This document shows positions 21,166 to 32,447 of a DNA stretch of 64,000 bases, piece after piece. Origin of the DNA: Bimastos eiseni. Taxonomy: Eukaryota; Annelida; Clitellata; Crassiclitellata; Lumbricidae. Position numbers and translations under genes: made by a program. Numbering within the stretch: position 1 is the first letter of the stretch; each line of letters opens with the position of its first letter. The stretch covers positions 12,656,601-12,720,600 of the forward strand of contig OY365822.1 in the NCBI GenBank assembly GCA_959347315.1. The letters run 5' to 3'. The notes under the pieces were generated by a model. The model searched no databases. It was not told where the DNA came from and worked only from the letters and a program-made list of their open reading frames with translations.

Positions 21166-22435
21166 TATCACATATATTTGTGTATCTATAATATCGATAT
21201 ATATTTATACATATTTGTGTGTGTTGTCTGTATGCATAGACACATAGCACATTGATATAATGTACGTGTATATATATATATATATACAGGAACATAGTAA
21301 GTGAATAAGTGAGCACTATAAATGGTACACCTCAGGGCTAATATTTCAATATCCGTGACGTCGATACAGACAGAGGCAGAGACGAGGATAGAGACAGCGA
21401 TGGTGGATGATAAGGAAGGGTAGTGGACATTGGGGAGTGGTGCCTTTTGTGGGAGGGAATGACTGCACTGGTGTCTTAGAAGTGGTAGCTGTTGTTCTGC
21501 TTAAGAACGACAAATCTGTTTTGTCTTCGTTTCCAGGGTGAATGTTAGGTCGAATTCGAGTGGTTTATTATAAGTACAAGAGGATCCTCTGATGGATCGA
21601 TGTTTTCAACGAAGAGATGCTTGGGTAGGTGGGAGGATTGACGAACGTGTGGATCGGTGGATAAACAGAGTTCGCAATGGATGCGAAGAATGAAGGAAGG
21701 AAGGAAGGTATTATTGAGTGGTGGTTTGATTAGAAGTAGGCCTGTGTGCACGTGAATGTGTTTGAATTGATAGATGGGCGGGTGGATGGGCGGATGGATA
21801 TGTGACCGGTTTCCCGGACGAGCGTGTGGACGGGTAGCGGAAGGATGGATGGAGTCAGGCGGCTTTGCAGAGGGTAAGAAAGACATTGGGACATCAGCAG
21901 GCATCTAGACACAGAGAGAGATGGTAAGGAAAGCAGAGAAGCAGAGGGCAGAGAAGAGAAGTAGTGGGGTTTGCAGGAGTTGCAACAAATGGGTAGGAAG
22001 AGCAAAAATTGGAGACAAATTGTCGGAGAGTGGTGTGTCGGATGATATCCTGTCATCTGGAATGTATGGATGAATGTGGGAGCTGGAGCAAAGGTTGGAA
22101 TGTGGAAGAAGAGGCATTGATGAGCGTCGGATGGCAGAACGGATGCTGACGATCTAAGCAGGTGCCTCAGTAGCTGCAGCAGCTTTCCGATCCGGTGAAT
22201 TAAGCTACTAAACTGCTTTGATGATCAGCAAGTTGCCTGGTAGAAAGATGGACTGGATGGGAATGGCAGATTCACTTCAATTCACTTTATTGAAGCCATT
22301 GAAAGAAAAATAGAAATAGCAATTATTTACCACCAGTCAGCAACAACAGGGAACCCGTAAAGAACAATATAGTCCCGTTAGGTATGGCCACCTAAGCAAT
22401 ATATAACATCAAGGCAATTGAAACAGAGATAGATA
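21166..22435. other. No gene seen; purine-rich stretch
   Basis: Contains a short TA repeat (21271-21290) and a G/A-rich region (21360-22130). That region's minus-strand frames (21545-22117) are Pro/Ser/Leu-rich translations of low-complexity DNA. No domain seen. Confidence 0.5.
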
Positions 22436-22443
22436 CTTTAGAG

Positions 22444-22819
22444 CAGCGTTTCACAATCTTTGTTGGCCGTGGAACCATTTTTATATAAATACTTGTTGGC
22501 GGAACCCCTGTCCAAAACTAAACAGCTTCTGTTGTCTGCTAAAACGTTTGAGAATACAGACAATTGTATACGTTTAGGCCCAGATTAAATTAATAACAAT
22601 ACAAATATCGAGAAAAATGACATATGAATTCTCTTTCATACAAAGTTATACACAAGTATTACACAGATGTTAAGCAAAACTCCTGCTATGAAAAATTCGT
22701 ATCATTTATTTTTTTATTGTTTGAAGCTCATATTGTTCACGCTGAAAGGTTTCCGCGGAACTCCAGTCTTCACTTCACGGAACCCATGGGTTTTGCGGAA
22801 CGCAGTTTGGGAAACGCTG
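22444..22819. mobile_element. hAT MITE 'CAGCGTTTC', copy 1
   Basis: Left end CAGCGTTTCACAATCTTTG, right end inverting to CAGCGTTTCCCAAACTGCG. It is flanked by CTTTAGAG (22436-22443) and CCTTAGAG (22820-22827), 7 of 8. Length 376 bp. Internal 'cgtggaaccatttttatata', 'ggcggaacccc' and 'gttaagcaaaac' recur in the copy at 44.78 kb. No transposase. The frame 22624-22914 runs through it and is spurious. Confidence 0.8.
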
Positions 22820-23027
22820 CCTTAGAGTCAATAGTCTGTTTAGACCCAGAAAGGCAATTGTGCAAACATAAAACTAATTGGTTGGTGGGTGACTTAAATA
22901 TAGATCCAGACTGAACAATCTCTATTTATATTTTTCTTTCTTGATGATGGAAAAGAGATTTATCGATTGACTCGTTTGTTGGTTAGCTGGTTGATTTGGT
23001 TGGTTTGATTGGTGGGTGGTTGCACAC

Positions 23028-23155
23028 TTCTTGAGTTGATTGAACTGAGGTGCGGTAATGCTCGATTGATTGACTGGTCCATGACTCATGACGCACGGAT
23101 TTTTACTGTATTGACTGGACCATGACACATGACGCACGGATTATTACTGTATTAT
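23028..23155. repeat. Short tandem duplication
   Basis: 'catgactcatgacgcacgg' followed by 'attattactgtattgactgg' type sequence is repeated twice at about 44-bp period. 22828-23520 otherwise has no recognised gene. Confidence 0.6.
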
Positions 23156-23524
23156 TGTTTGAACATAAAGCTTAACTACAGCCAGCCAAATAAATAAGCT
23201 GTCTTTTAGAATTGTTTATTAGAAGTCAGTTACAGGGCATCAAAGAGTGAAGAGCGTTCGCAGCAAGACGCATCTGACTCACAGCGTCCGATTAATTGGT
23301 GTTTTATTAGCTTAATATATTCGCTATTTCTTTGTTTATATCTCCGCTCTCGTCCTCTCAACTCGGTTGGTAATGACCAACAGTTGATTCTGCGCTCACG
23401 TCTGTTCAAATGCGCACAATCTAACCATACATGTGGGTCCATCTACCTGTAATTACCTTCCTCAATCACAAATGGCTAAACCAATGACTGACTTCTCTCC
23501 ATCAGCTTTTCGCTCTTTAAAGGC

Positions 23525-23620
23525 GTTGCTTTCCCCTCCTGGGTTTCTGTGCTGAGTAAATAGTTATTCTGGGAGAGGCGCTATATAAATCTAAAGATAC
23601 AATGCGATACGATACACTAT
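23525..23620 (+). mobile_element. LINE 3' tail remnant
   Basis: 'gtgctgagtaaatagttatt' and 'gagaggcgctatataaatct', followed by GATACAATGCGATACGATAC repeats. Confidence 0.5.
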
Positions 23621-23871
23621 ATTCGGCTATTGACAATATTGATGCCACACGGTGTAACGGAAACCTAAACGCGTGCCATAGTATTTTATACGCTTATGTG
23701 TCAGCGGTCTCGCTCGCAGTTAATCATCCATGGTCAGGAAAAGATGGCGACGATTGCTGTTGCAAACACTTAGGAGCTCCGAGGGCCGTGACGTGAGCTG
23801 GAGCCTCTTTACATACGGGACCGTTGTGGGTCGTCATTAGATGGGTCTATCTAATCTATCTCTTAAGCGTA

Positions 23872-24070
23872 AAGTCAACTGCGGAGACTGACCGAGCTAT
23901 TAACGCTGTTGATAATAATCAAAATTATAATAACAATAATAATTACATTAATAACAGTCTGAGTTGTGTTGCCGCAATGACAAATAATATTGATGCTGAA
24001 AATAAAACGATCTTCTTGGATTGGTTGGATAGTCAAGTTGTGAGGCACTTTGGAGATTCTGTTAATATCA
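23872..24070 (+). CDS. Candidate exon with an Ig-domain start (host gene)
   Basis: A pyrimidine-rich acceptor 'tctatctaatctatctctta' + AG precedes an open frame that includes an Asn-rich segment, 'ENKTIFLDWLDSQVV' and 'HFGDSVNITCVGEY'. The GDSVxITCxG pattern is the usual B-strand and first cysteine of an immunoglobulin fold. A possible donor 'ttg|gtgaat' lies at about 24080. Upstream, the same frame reads a hydrophobic run ('VYLIYLLSVKSTAE') that looks like a signal peptide but has no ATG. The following (CAATCAGT)n array cannot be coding. This is the best candidate for a real host exon in the window, but an isolated 60-codon match is weak. Confidence 0.3.
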
Positions 24071-24137
24071 CGTGCGTTGGTGAATATGCATACAAATCTT
24101 CATACCTACATTATACAAACACCCCAATACATACATG

Positions 24138-24345
24138 CACCACTCAATCAATCAGTCAACCAAATGAATCAGTCAGTCGACCTATCAATAGGCCAATCAA
24201 TCAGTCAGTCGACAAATCAATCAATCAATCAATCAGTCGACAAATCAATCAGTCAGTCGACCTATCAATCAGTCAGTCGACAAATCAATCAGTCAATAAA
24301 TCAGTAGTCGACTAATCAATCGATCAACCAATCAATGCTTTTATT
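24138..24345. repeat. (CAATCAGTCGAC)-type repeat
   Basis: CAATCAAT and CAGTCAGTCGAC units. Ser/Gln/Asn-rich frames over it are artefacts. Confidence 0.9.
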
Positions 24346-24935
24346 GTTCCACAAAACACATGGCAATTGGTGATATGGAATATTCACCAATATTGAGATT
24401 GGTAATTTGAACTATCCTATCGAATAGTTTTAAAACTAACAACCGAGAGAGACAATCGGATGCCCCACAAAAGGGACAGAGGGCTGACTAGGTTCGACGA
24501 GGGTAATCGCATACCAATTAATTTTAAGCAGAAGAATAGCGGTAGCGTTTACTTCATAGTAATGTCAGTAAAAGCAAATAACTTACTCAACCAACAATAC
24601 CTGGCTATAGCTCACATAACTATTTATCTCAAAATATGGTCTTACCATGGGCTCTGAACTCATTCTAAAATAACGGAATAAGGTTCACCGTTCACGAGAT
24701 TGATTGGGCAAATTATTCCTCGCAGAAGGCGTAGCGAATCACAAGGTAAACAAACAAGTGTCTGTGCGAGCATGCTATAGTTCATGCCAAAATTGTCGCC
24801 AGATGTTGATTAGCGAGAATGAGTATCAAAAAATTATTAAAGAAATAACGATTAAGGATTTGGGACGAGCAATGTTGGCAAGGCGACATGTGCATGCAGA
24901 TTCACATATCTACATACATATATACACATCATATA
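24346..24935. other. No gene seen
   Basis: Frames 24460-24657 and 24704-24946 are short, with no domain or splice context that I can support. Confidence 0.45.
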
Positions 24936-24939
24936 CCAA

Positions 24940-25060
24940 TATATAGATACATACATACATGCATGCATACATACGTACGTACATACATACATACATACAT
25001 ACACACACATACATACATTCCTACATTTATAAATTCATGCATATATATATATATATATAC
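24940..25060. repeat. (TACA)n and (TA)n microsatellite
   Basis: ACATACATACAT runs followed by a TA run. Tyr/Ile/His-rich frames are artefacts. Confidence 0.9.
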
Positions 25061-25065
25061 ATAAA

Positions 25066-25246
25066 CGATGATGAGTTCTCTGCCCGAAGGTTTAATATAT
25101 CTGAGTTTATTTCCGGTTGCCTTCCTCTCCGACAATTATGGGTGATCAACTTGTCCAAGTTCGCTGCACAGTGATTTGGAGGTGGGCTCTAACCTGCGAC
25201 CCTTCGGTTGCAAGGCACAGAACATACCACTGTACCACCACGTCCC
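25066..25246 (-). mobile_element. SINE family A, copy 1
   Basis: On the minus strand: a tRNA-like head 'GGGACGTGGTGGTACAGTGG', a B-box-like 'GGTTAGAGCCC', the core 'GAACTTGGACAAGTTGATCA' and 'CCCATAATTGTCGGAGAGG', then the 3' end 'TTCGGGCAGAGAACTCATCA'. It is the same family as the intact copy at 40110-40320. Confidence 0.8.
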
Positions 25247-25619
25247 GTTTACATACTCTCAACGTATTACCGTATACCCCGTAATTTTACATCCTGGATG
25301 CGCCCTGTTTAAATATCTTTCTCAGATTAGGTGAGCAAAAACAACGGTTAGGTTGAATTGTTTAAACAGGTGTCGCGTTGTTTTAAGCAATTGTCCGTTG
25401 GTCCTGTTTGCGCCTCAGTCGAAAAACCCTTCAGATTATCACAGTCCTGGATGGTGCTTCGAAAGAGTTGCCATGGCAACATGTCAACAGTTACCCTCTT
25501 CCTCTGTATATAAATAAACATCTAAGACCGCTCATAATTAATCTCTGCACATAAATTACATCTATATACGTATATTTATGTACATTATACAGATATACAT
25601 CATATCTAAACAAAGGCAT

Positions 25620-25629
<10 letters not shown>

Positions 25630-25662
<33 letters not shown>
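25630..25662. repeat. (TA)n microsatellite
   Basis: TA run, with more short TA tracts to 25780. The region 25250-25620 holds no recognised gene. Confidence 0.9.
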
Positions 25663-25663
<1 letters not shown>

Positions 25664-25975
25664 TATACAATATACACATGTGCAATTGCGCATGAACATA
25701 TATATATATAGACACGTGAATGTATGTAATTATATATATCCGCTTTTATGCATGTATAATTGTATATATATATATACACAGCATTCCGTTTATTTACCTA
25801 ACCGCATTCACAATTGCCAGTTGCAACTGATTGTTAAGGCGCTGATGATGATAACAACAGCAATGACGATGATGACGGGTAACTATGGTTAATGGCGAAG
25901 ACCAACTTCCGGGTCTGCTTATGACGCAATCCACTTGCGTAACAGGAGAGCGTTGGACAGAAAGGAAGTGTAAAG

Positions 25976-27872
25976 GGAGGCATATGTAAAGGGAGGGAGG
26001 TGTAAAGGGAGAGAAGAGTAGAGGGAGGGAGGTGTAAAGAGAGGCAGATGTAAAGGGAGGGAGGTGTAAAGGGAGGCAGATGTAAAGGGAGGGAGGTGTA
26101 AAGGGAGGCAGATGTAAAGGGAGGGAGGTGTAAAGGGAGGCAGATGTAAAGGGAGGGAGGTGTAAAGGGAGGCAGATGTAAAGGGAGGGAGGTGTAAAGG
26201 GAGGCAGGTGTAAAGGGAGAGAAGAGTAGAGGGAGGGAGGTGTAAAGGGAGAGAAGAGTAGAGGGAGGGAGGTGTAAAGGGAGAGAAGAGTAGAGGGAGG
26301 GAGGTGTAAAGGGAGAGAAGAGTAGAGGGAGGGAGGTGTAAAGAGAGAGAAGAGTAGAGGGAGGCAGGTGTAAAGAGAGAGAAGAGTAGAGGGAGGGAGG
26401 TGTAAAGGGAGGCAGATGTAAAGGGAGGCAGATGTAAAGGGAGGGAAGTGTAAAGGGAGGCAGATGTAAAGGGAGTGAAGTGTAAAGGGAGGCAGATGTA
26501 AAGGGAGGGAGGTGTAAAGGGAGGCAGATGTAAAGGGAGGGAGGTGTAAAGGGAGAGAAGAGTAGAGGGAGGGAGGTGTAAAGAGAGGCAGATGTAAAGG
26601 GAGGGAGGTGTAAAGGGAGGCAGATGTAAAGGGAGGGAGGTGTAAAGGGAGGCAGATGTAAAGGGAGGGAGGTGTATAGGGAGGCAGATGTAAAGGGAGG
26701 GAGGTGTAAAGGGAGGCAGATGTAAAGAGAGGGAAGTGTAAAGGGAGGCAGATGTAAAGAGAGGGAAGTGTAAAGGGAGGCAGATGTAAAGGAAGGGAAG
26801 TGTAAAAAGAGGCAGATGTAAAGGGAGGGAGGTGTAAAGGGAGGCAGACGTAAAGGAAGGGAAGTGTAAAAAGAGGCAGATGTAAAGGGAGGGAGGTGTA
26901 AAGAGAGGCAGATGTAAAGGGAGGGAGGTGTAAAGGGAGGCAGATGTAAAGGGAGGGAGGTGTAAAGGGAGGCAGATGTAAAGGGAGGGAGGTGTATAGG
27001 GAGGCAGATGTAAAGGGAGGGAGGTGTAAAGGGAGGCAGATGTAAAGAGAGGGAAGTGTAAAGGGAGGCAGATGTAAAGAGAGGGAAGTGTAAAGGGAGG
27101 CAGATGTAAAGGAAGGGAAGTGTAAAAAGAGGCAGATGTAAAGGGAGGGAGGTGTAAAGGGAGGCAGATGTAAAGGGAGGGAGGTGTAAAGGGTGGCAGA
27201 TGTAAAGGGAGGAAGGTGTAAAGGGAGAGAAGAGTAGAGGGAGGGAAGTGTAAAGGGAGGCAGATGTAAAGGGAGGGAGGTGTAAAGGGAGGCAGATGTA
27301 AAGGGAGGCAGGTGTAAAGGGAGAGAAGAGTAGAGGGAGGGAGGTGTAAAGGGAGAGAAGAGTAGAGGGAGGGAGGTGTAAAGGGAGATAAGAGTAGAGG
27401 GAGGGAGGTGTAAAGGGAGAGAAGAGTAGAGGGAGGGAGGTGTAAAGAGAGAGAAGAGTAGAGGGAGGCAGGTGTAAAGAGAGAGAAGAGTAGAGGGAGG
27501 CAGGTGTAAAGGGAGGCAGATGTAAAGGGAGGGAAGTGTAAAGGGAGGCAGATGTAAAGGGAGGGAGGTGTAAAGGGAGGCAGATGTAAAGGGAGGGAAG
27601 TGTAAAGGGAGGCAGATGTAGAGGGAGGGAAGTGTAAAGGGAGGCAGATGTAAAGGGAGGGAGGTGTAAAGGGAGGCAGATGTAAAGGAAGGGAAGTGTA
27701 AAGGGAGGCAGATGTAAAGGGAGGAAGGTGTAAAGGGAGAGAAGAGTAGAGGGAGGGAAGTGTAAAGGGAGGCAGATGTAAAGGGAGGGAGGTGTAAAGG
27801 GAGAGAAGAATAGAGGGAGGGAAGTGTAAAGGGAGGGCGGTGTAGAGGGAGGGAAGTGTAGAGGAAGGGAGC
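25976..27872. repeat. 16-bp polypurine minisatellite, about 1.9 kb
   Basis: Nearly uninterrupted 16-bp units of the form RTGTAAAGGGAGGSAG, arranged mostly as 32-bp dimers (GTGTAAAGGGAGGCAG + ATGTAAAGGGAGGGAG). Blocks of a variant dimer contain 'gagagaagagtagaggga'. There are about 118 units. The plus strand is almost all purine except for T. A 654-codon minus-strand frame (25919-27883) crosses the whole array. Because 16 is not a multiple of 3, each 16-residue period reads the unit in all three phases, so stop-free translation in one phase implies it in all. This is repeat structure and not evidence of a protein. Confidence 0.95.
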
Positions 27873-28089
27873 GAACGGTTCACCTCATCTCGGCTCCATC
27901 GGTCCTTGCTCCACCATTCGGCTGTATCAACGATCTATCAATTGCCCCATTTGGGAGTGGGGTTTTATTGGGCGCCCATTGAATGCACGCCCCTTCTAAC
28001 AATAGAGCTCATTCTCTTTGTTATGTCACTATGACGTCGCATCGATTGCTGCCACGCAGCTTCCGATTCTGTAAATAAATAAACAATCG

Positions 28090-28255
28090 CTGCTTTGTAC
28101 ACCAATGATGACGATGACGACGACAATGGTGACAAGGACAATGATGATAATGATGACGAGTGACGACGACAACGACGATGATGATGATAATGATGATGGA
28201 AGACGTCGACGAGGACAATGAAGATGATCACGATGATGATGATGAGTTCTCTGCC
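28090..28255. repeat. (GAT/GAC)n repeat
   Basis: Mixed GATGAT and GACGAC trinucleotides. Frames over it are Ser/Ile/His-rich artefacts. Confidence 0.85.
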
Positions 28256-28292
28256 AGTAGGCAGGCCATTGGCTTTGATGCTGACGTGACTC
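28240..28292 (-). mobile_element. SINE family A 3' fragment
   Basis: The minus strand reads 'CAATGGCCTGCCTACTGGCA' and 'GAGAACTCATCATCATC', matching the end of the SINE at 40110-40320 ('aaatggacctgcccttcgg', 'cagagaactcatcgtcatc'). The head is lost. Confidence 0.6.
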
Positions 28293-28406
28293 GACCTAAC
28301 GCATGACGTGTATGACCCGACCCAATCTAACCCATCGAAAATGGACCCGATATGACCCGACCCATGACGAGTATGACCCGACACATGACGCGTATGACCC
28401 GACCCT
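28290..28406. repeat. 21-bp tandem repeat (TATGACCCGACCCATGACG)
   Basis: About five degenerate copies of a 19-21 bp unit. No gene. A (CAT/CAC)n stretch follows at 28485-28580. Confidence 0.8.
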
Positions 28407-28580
28407 TCAGTGCTAATTTTATTAATATTTTTTTATCGTAAGATTCTAATGTCGTAATAACGCAACACAGTCAGACCGCTCATCATCATCGTTGTCATCG
28501 TCATCGACACCACCATCACCAGCACTACTACCAGCACCACCACCATTATCATGATCGTCAAATTCATCATCATCATCAGC

Positions 28581-29010
28581 TCCTGCTGTTAGTCGCTTAT
28601 TAGCAATGGGTATGTACAAATTATCATGCGTCTTTTCGTTCATGCGTTAAATAAAGTGATATTCTCACGCTTAGTGTTCAATTTTTGTTCAATTTGTTTC
28701 TTGTGTCGCTATATATCTATTGTATCTTCCAGTCTTGCAGTATCCCATCCTGCTGCATTTCTGTAATAACAGGATCTAACATTCCTGGAGTAGTAAGGAT
28801 ATGACATAAATTCTAACTGCGTTCTGGCAATATTGGAATCTCTACATTGCCTTTATAAATATCTTGGCCACACTAGAAATAGCATGCAGTACTCCACACT
28901 GTTGTCTGCTGGCATTCGATACGCTTTTATTTATGCAATTTAAACCGTTTTATTCCTTCCACCTCTAATTGCAAAGTCCTTAGCCAAGTTCACACGAAAG
29001 CGCATCACTT
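28581..29010. other. No gene seen
   Basis: Short frames only and no recognised repeat. Confidence 0.45.
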
Positions 29011-29180
29011 TACCAGGTCGACATCTGTAGCACCAGCGTTGATTTTGTCGTTGCCAGGAGGCTACATTTCAAGTATAGGGTTCTCGTCAACAAACGACTC
29101 AAGGGAAGAAGCCGCCAGCATCGTCTGTTGTTGGGTAGTTGCTTCGGGCAGAGGACAATCACAGCATGAGTGGTAATGTT
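29011..29180 (-). other. Candidate exon on the minus strand, unidentified
   Basis: The minus strand shows an acceptor-like 'tgtgattgtcctctgcccgaag', then an open frame to 'ATGTCGACCTG|gtaaagt', a good donor. The two plausible frames give either an Arg/Leu-rich peptide or, with an acceptor at 'gaaatgtag', the short exon 'PPGNDKINAGATDVDL'. No family recognised. It is listed because it lies 100-250 bp downstream of the stronger candidate at 29275-29412. Confidence 0.2.
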
Positions 29181-29274
29181 TGAATGCACAGTCAAGATAG
29201 ATTATAAGGTGAAATGAAATGGAGGAAATATAATACTCTATCATGTATGGATTACCTTTGCCATTAAAGGACTT

Positions 29275-29412
29275 ACATTGATACCGAAAAGCAACATACG
29301 TCGCTTGTTTCCTGCAAGCTTTCCAAAGTTAATAACTGGACCATAAAGATTTCCAGGCCGGACGATAGAAATTTCTGACAACTCACCAGAATCGTCATGG
29401 ATATCAGGGCCT
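29275..29412 (-). other. Candidate exon on the minus strand, unidentified protein
   Basis: On the minus strand, acceptor 'cgtgactgccttgcccag' is followed by a 46-codon open frame and then 'ATCAAT|GTAAGTCC', a near-consensus donor. The peptide includes 'DIHDDSGELSEISIVRPGN', 'LYGPVINFGKLAGNK' and 'RRMLLFGIN'. It has balanced composition, unlike the repeat frames around it. I do not recognise the family. Exon-like boundaries plus ordinary composition make a real host exon plausible. Confidence 0.3.
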
Positions 29413-29440
29413 CTGGGCAAGGCAGTCACGAGCAATTATT

Positions 29441-30035
29441 AAACTATATTTAGGCTGTAGCAGATTCCATATAATTGCGCTACAGGACAAGTGTCTATCC
29501 CAAGACGTTTTAAAAACAATTTGAATTTCTTATTTCAAATATGGGTGAAATTGATAATATAAATAAATTAATAGATCCAGTATTTATACTCATTCACGCA
29601 TTACATGTATTGGTCTGTGGTGTCAATGTATTTATGTGTACAATTCAATGTACCGGTATGACCCAATCTTGTACCATGCGCATTCTTATTGTACCAGATG
29701 TGATTTGGTGGTACTCGTTGCCAGATCCTCGCCATTATTCCATTCGCATTGTCTGCGAGCGCCATCGTCGCTACAGAGCCGGTGCCACCGCACTCTGGTG
29801 GTGGTGGCAGACGTTGCAAGAATAAAAACGGGAGGCTTGTGATATGAGTGGAGCCCTATTATTAATATGCGTTGAAGAACGCTTTGCTTCAACGGAGCAG
29901 GCAGGCAGCGTCCATGGCATGTGCCATTGAAAGCTCTTACGTAAACAAGGGATGAAAACACTACATCGACAGCAGCAACATGTACCAAAATAGCAGGCAA
30001 CACTATTATATATATATATAATATGAAATTCTAAC
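29441..30035. other. No gene seen
   Basis: Frames at 29541-29842 (+) and 29601-30037 (-) overlap heavily and show no domain. The Cys/Trp-rich reading is not supported by any motif. Confidence 0.4.
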
Positions 30036-30039
30036 ATTT

Positions 30040-30206
30040 TTGAAATTTTATATCAACCTTCTTCCAACATTTTTTGCTCGGAAGTGCACGCGCCTCGACG
30101 GAGAAACTGCAGTTGTACCGCAGTGCAATCATTGTGCGCAAAAGACTTGCTCAATGTCCCTAACACAGTGACTCCCCGGCCGGACGAGAGTCGAACCCGC
30201 TCACTC
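30040..30206 (-). mobile_element. SINE family B, copy 2 (head truncated)
   Basis: The minus strand gives 'GAGCGGGTTCGACTCTCGTC', 'CACTGTGTTAGGGACATTGA', 'GCAAGTCTTTTGCGCACAAT' and the conserved 3' region. The A-box half of the head is missing at 30206. Confidence 0.75.
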
Positions 30207-30212
30207 ATATGA

Positions 30213-30218
30213 ATATAT

Positions 30219-30250
<32 letters not shown>

Positions 30251-30312
30251 GTGATAATAATAATAATAATAATAATAATAATAGTGATAATAATAATAAT
30301 AATAACAACAAT
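30213..30312. repeat. (TAA)n microsatellite
   Basis: TAATAATAA runs with single TGA or CAA interruptions. Similar arrays lie at 30520-30605 and 30647-30682. No retrotransposon is inserted in them, unlike those at 58-64 kb. Confidence 0.95.
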
Positions 30313-30646
30313 AAACTGGGACACAAACTGAGTGCCGTCACTGGGGAAGGGGCGAGGGAGACAACTTTCCTCTACCAGCGCATCTCGATGACTATTCAAC
30401 GCTACGACGCAGTTGCTTTCAAGGGAACTTTCGCTGCTCAGGAGTCCAACGAGCAGGGCTACTCCGGACGACATCATCCTTAATTTACATTGAAAACCTT
30501 GATGAAATATTATGGTAATAATAATAATGGTACTACTACTACTACTACTAATAATAATAATGATAATAATAATGATAATAATAATATTAATATTATTATT
30601 ATTAGTGTGTTTTGTCGTCAGAAGCGCATCTGGAGAGTGCTTCTTG

Positions 30647-30682
<36 letters not shown>

Positions 30683-30689
30683 TATAATA

Positions 30690-31480
30690 TGCATGCACCC
30701 ATTGAAATTTTAAATCATATTATACGTTTTGCAATATTGTAGGCTATAATTCGCGACAACAGCAACAACAGCAAGAGCGACAGGAAAACAACTGCTTAAC
30801 AACAGCCAGAAAACAGCAAGACAACGACAAGACATAATCAACAACAAAATGGCGACTGCAACCCAGGAGCAACTATTACAAATGATAGATACTGTTGCGA
30901 TATCAAGCGCTTTCTGCATCATTTATTAATTATTCTACCATCGTCTGAATTTCCAATGCAGCAATATTTAGCGAATTTAGCTAAGAATTACACTATATAA
31001 ATTTCCCACTGCGGAACTAACTAAATGAGCAGTTTCACTTCTTCCTCGTGTAATCTTATGGAGATCGGTAACGCAATTAGATAATACGCATTCTACGTAA
31101 TGCAATTGTCCTGTCGATGCCTCGATTGACCTAATGATGTCAGTGGTCGATACTAACGGGAACGAGATGTGTGTCAGCTTTCATGTGGGCACCATGAAAG
31201 AACGAGTTAAATATGCGTCTACTTCACGCGACATCACTGACGAATCTTTTACAGCTGTTTTGATCAAGAAAATTGCTTCCGACTCTTTATTTGTAACTCC
31301 CTCGCCGCTTGCCACTCACTACTCGCAACTCAAATATCCCAACTCGTGGTCTGGTGCTCGCAAACATGGAAGAGTGATTTAGAAGCGAGCGTGGTTGGGC
31401 AAAAACGTTTATAGAGTTCAGATGGTTCTCATAAGAGGGCTAAGGGCAAGGAACTGCTGATTTATGTGGGAGATTCCTAG
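30690..31480. other. No gene seen
   Basis: The frame 31134-31382 reads as ordinary protein ('GNEMCVSFHVGTMKERV') but has no recognisable domain, Kozak context or splice signals that I can support. It could be a transposon ORF fragment. Confidence 0.35.
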
Positions 31481-31497
31481 CCGAAACAAGACTGGTA

Positions 31498-31940
31498 TTG
31501 CTGGATGGATTTACAACAAACCACGAAGGCCTTTGTTGTTGGGAAGGGTTAAAACACATCATCAGAGGTTCTTTGCGGGGACCAGCAGCACATTCTTGGT
31601 CCAGAGACTCTGAACATCTATTCAATCTGTCAGCTGTCGACGGGAATCCGTTGGTTGGTTCCATGTTTGCGCGTAGACCCACAACTGGCGACTTGTATAG
31701 TATTATGCATTGTTTTGCAAATAGTTTTAACATTCGTGAAAGAACAATTAACATCATATATAGTCTAGAGCAGAGTGTGTATGGCGAATCTTTTCCGTTT
31801 ATTTTGCAAAATGTTGCTAACAGTATTGATGCATGTCATTCGTTTTTAATGAATTTTTGCGTCGTTTCGGCCAGGGCAGAGAGCGCCTCTGAGGTAGATA
31901 TCTTGAAGCGGCGCCATAAAAGTTTCGGAATAATTGAATG
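31498..31940 (+). pseudogene. LINE-associated remnant with 3' tail
   Basis: The frame 31498-31941 includes 'LSAVDGNPLVGSMFARR'. The same nucleotide segment ('cagctgtcgacgggaatccg') recurs at 40780-40805, so it belongs to a dispersed repeat. It ends with the standard LINE tail 'gcctctgaggtagatatct' and 'gaagcggcgccataaaagtt' plus a GAATGAACG repeat. The upstream identity is unknown. Confidence 0.4.
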
Positions 31941-32067
31941 AACGAGAATCAAGAATGATTTTGTTGGGAGGATTAAAAGGGCACCACATATGATTTTTTC
32001 GCAATAAAAAGATACATATATACAAACTTACATATAGATAAATATTAATGAATGTTTATCTATACAC

Positions 32068-32316
32068 GTACATACATACATACATACATGCATATATACA
32101 TACATACATGCATATATACATACATACATACATGCATATATACATACATACATACATGCATATATACATACATACATACATACATACATACATGCATATA
32201 TACATACATACATACATACATACATGCATATATACATACATACATACATGCATATATACATACATACATACATACATACATGCATATATACATACATACA
32301 TGCATGCATGCATATA

Positions 32317-32350
<34 letters not shown>

Positions 32351-32400
32351 CATACATACATACATATATACATACATACATACATACATATATACATACA
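32068..32400. repeat. (TACA)n array, left arm
   Basis: About 330 bp of TACATACA with TGCATATA interruptions at 28-40 bp intervals. Tyr/Ile/His/Met frames on both strands are artefacts. It faces a (GTAT)n array at 32450-32590, its reverse complement. Confidence 0.95.
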
Positions 32401-32447
32401 TGCACACAAATGTGCATGCATGCATGTGCACATACACATATACAATG

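Noticed and set aside
24938..25020. CRISPR-like regular repeats
   Set aside because: Microsatellite with no spacers; genome is evidently eukaryotic. No array in the window has unique spacers between constant repeats.
25919..27883. 654-codon minus-strand frame as a repetitive secreted or structural protein
   Set aside because: It is the translation of a 16-bp minisatellite; all phases are equivalent and no domain lies outside the array.
30205..30702. Ile/Asn-rich frames as proteins
   Set aside because: (TAA)n/(ATT)n microsatellites.
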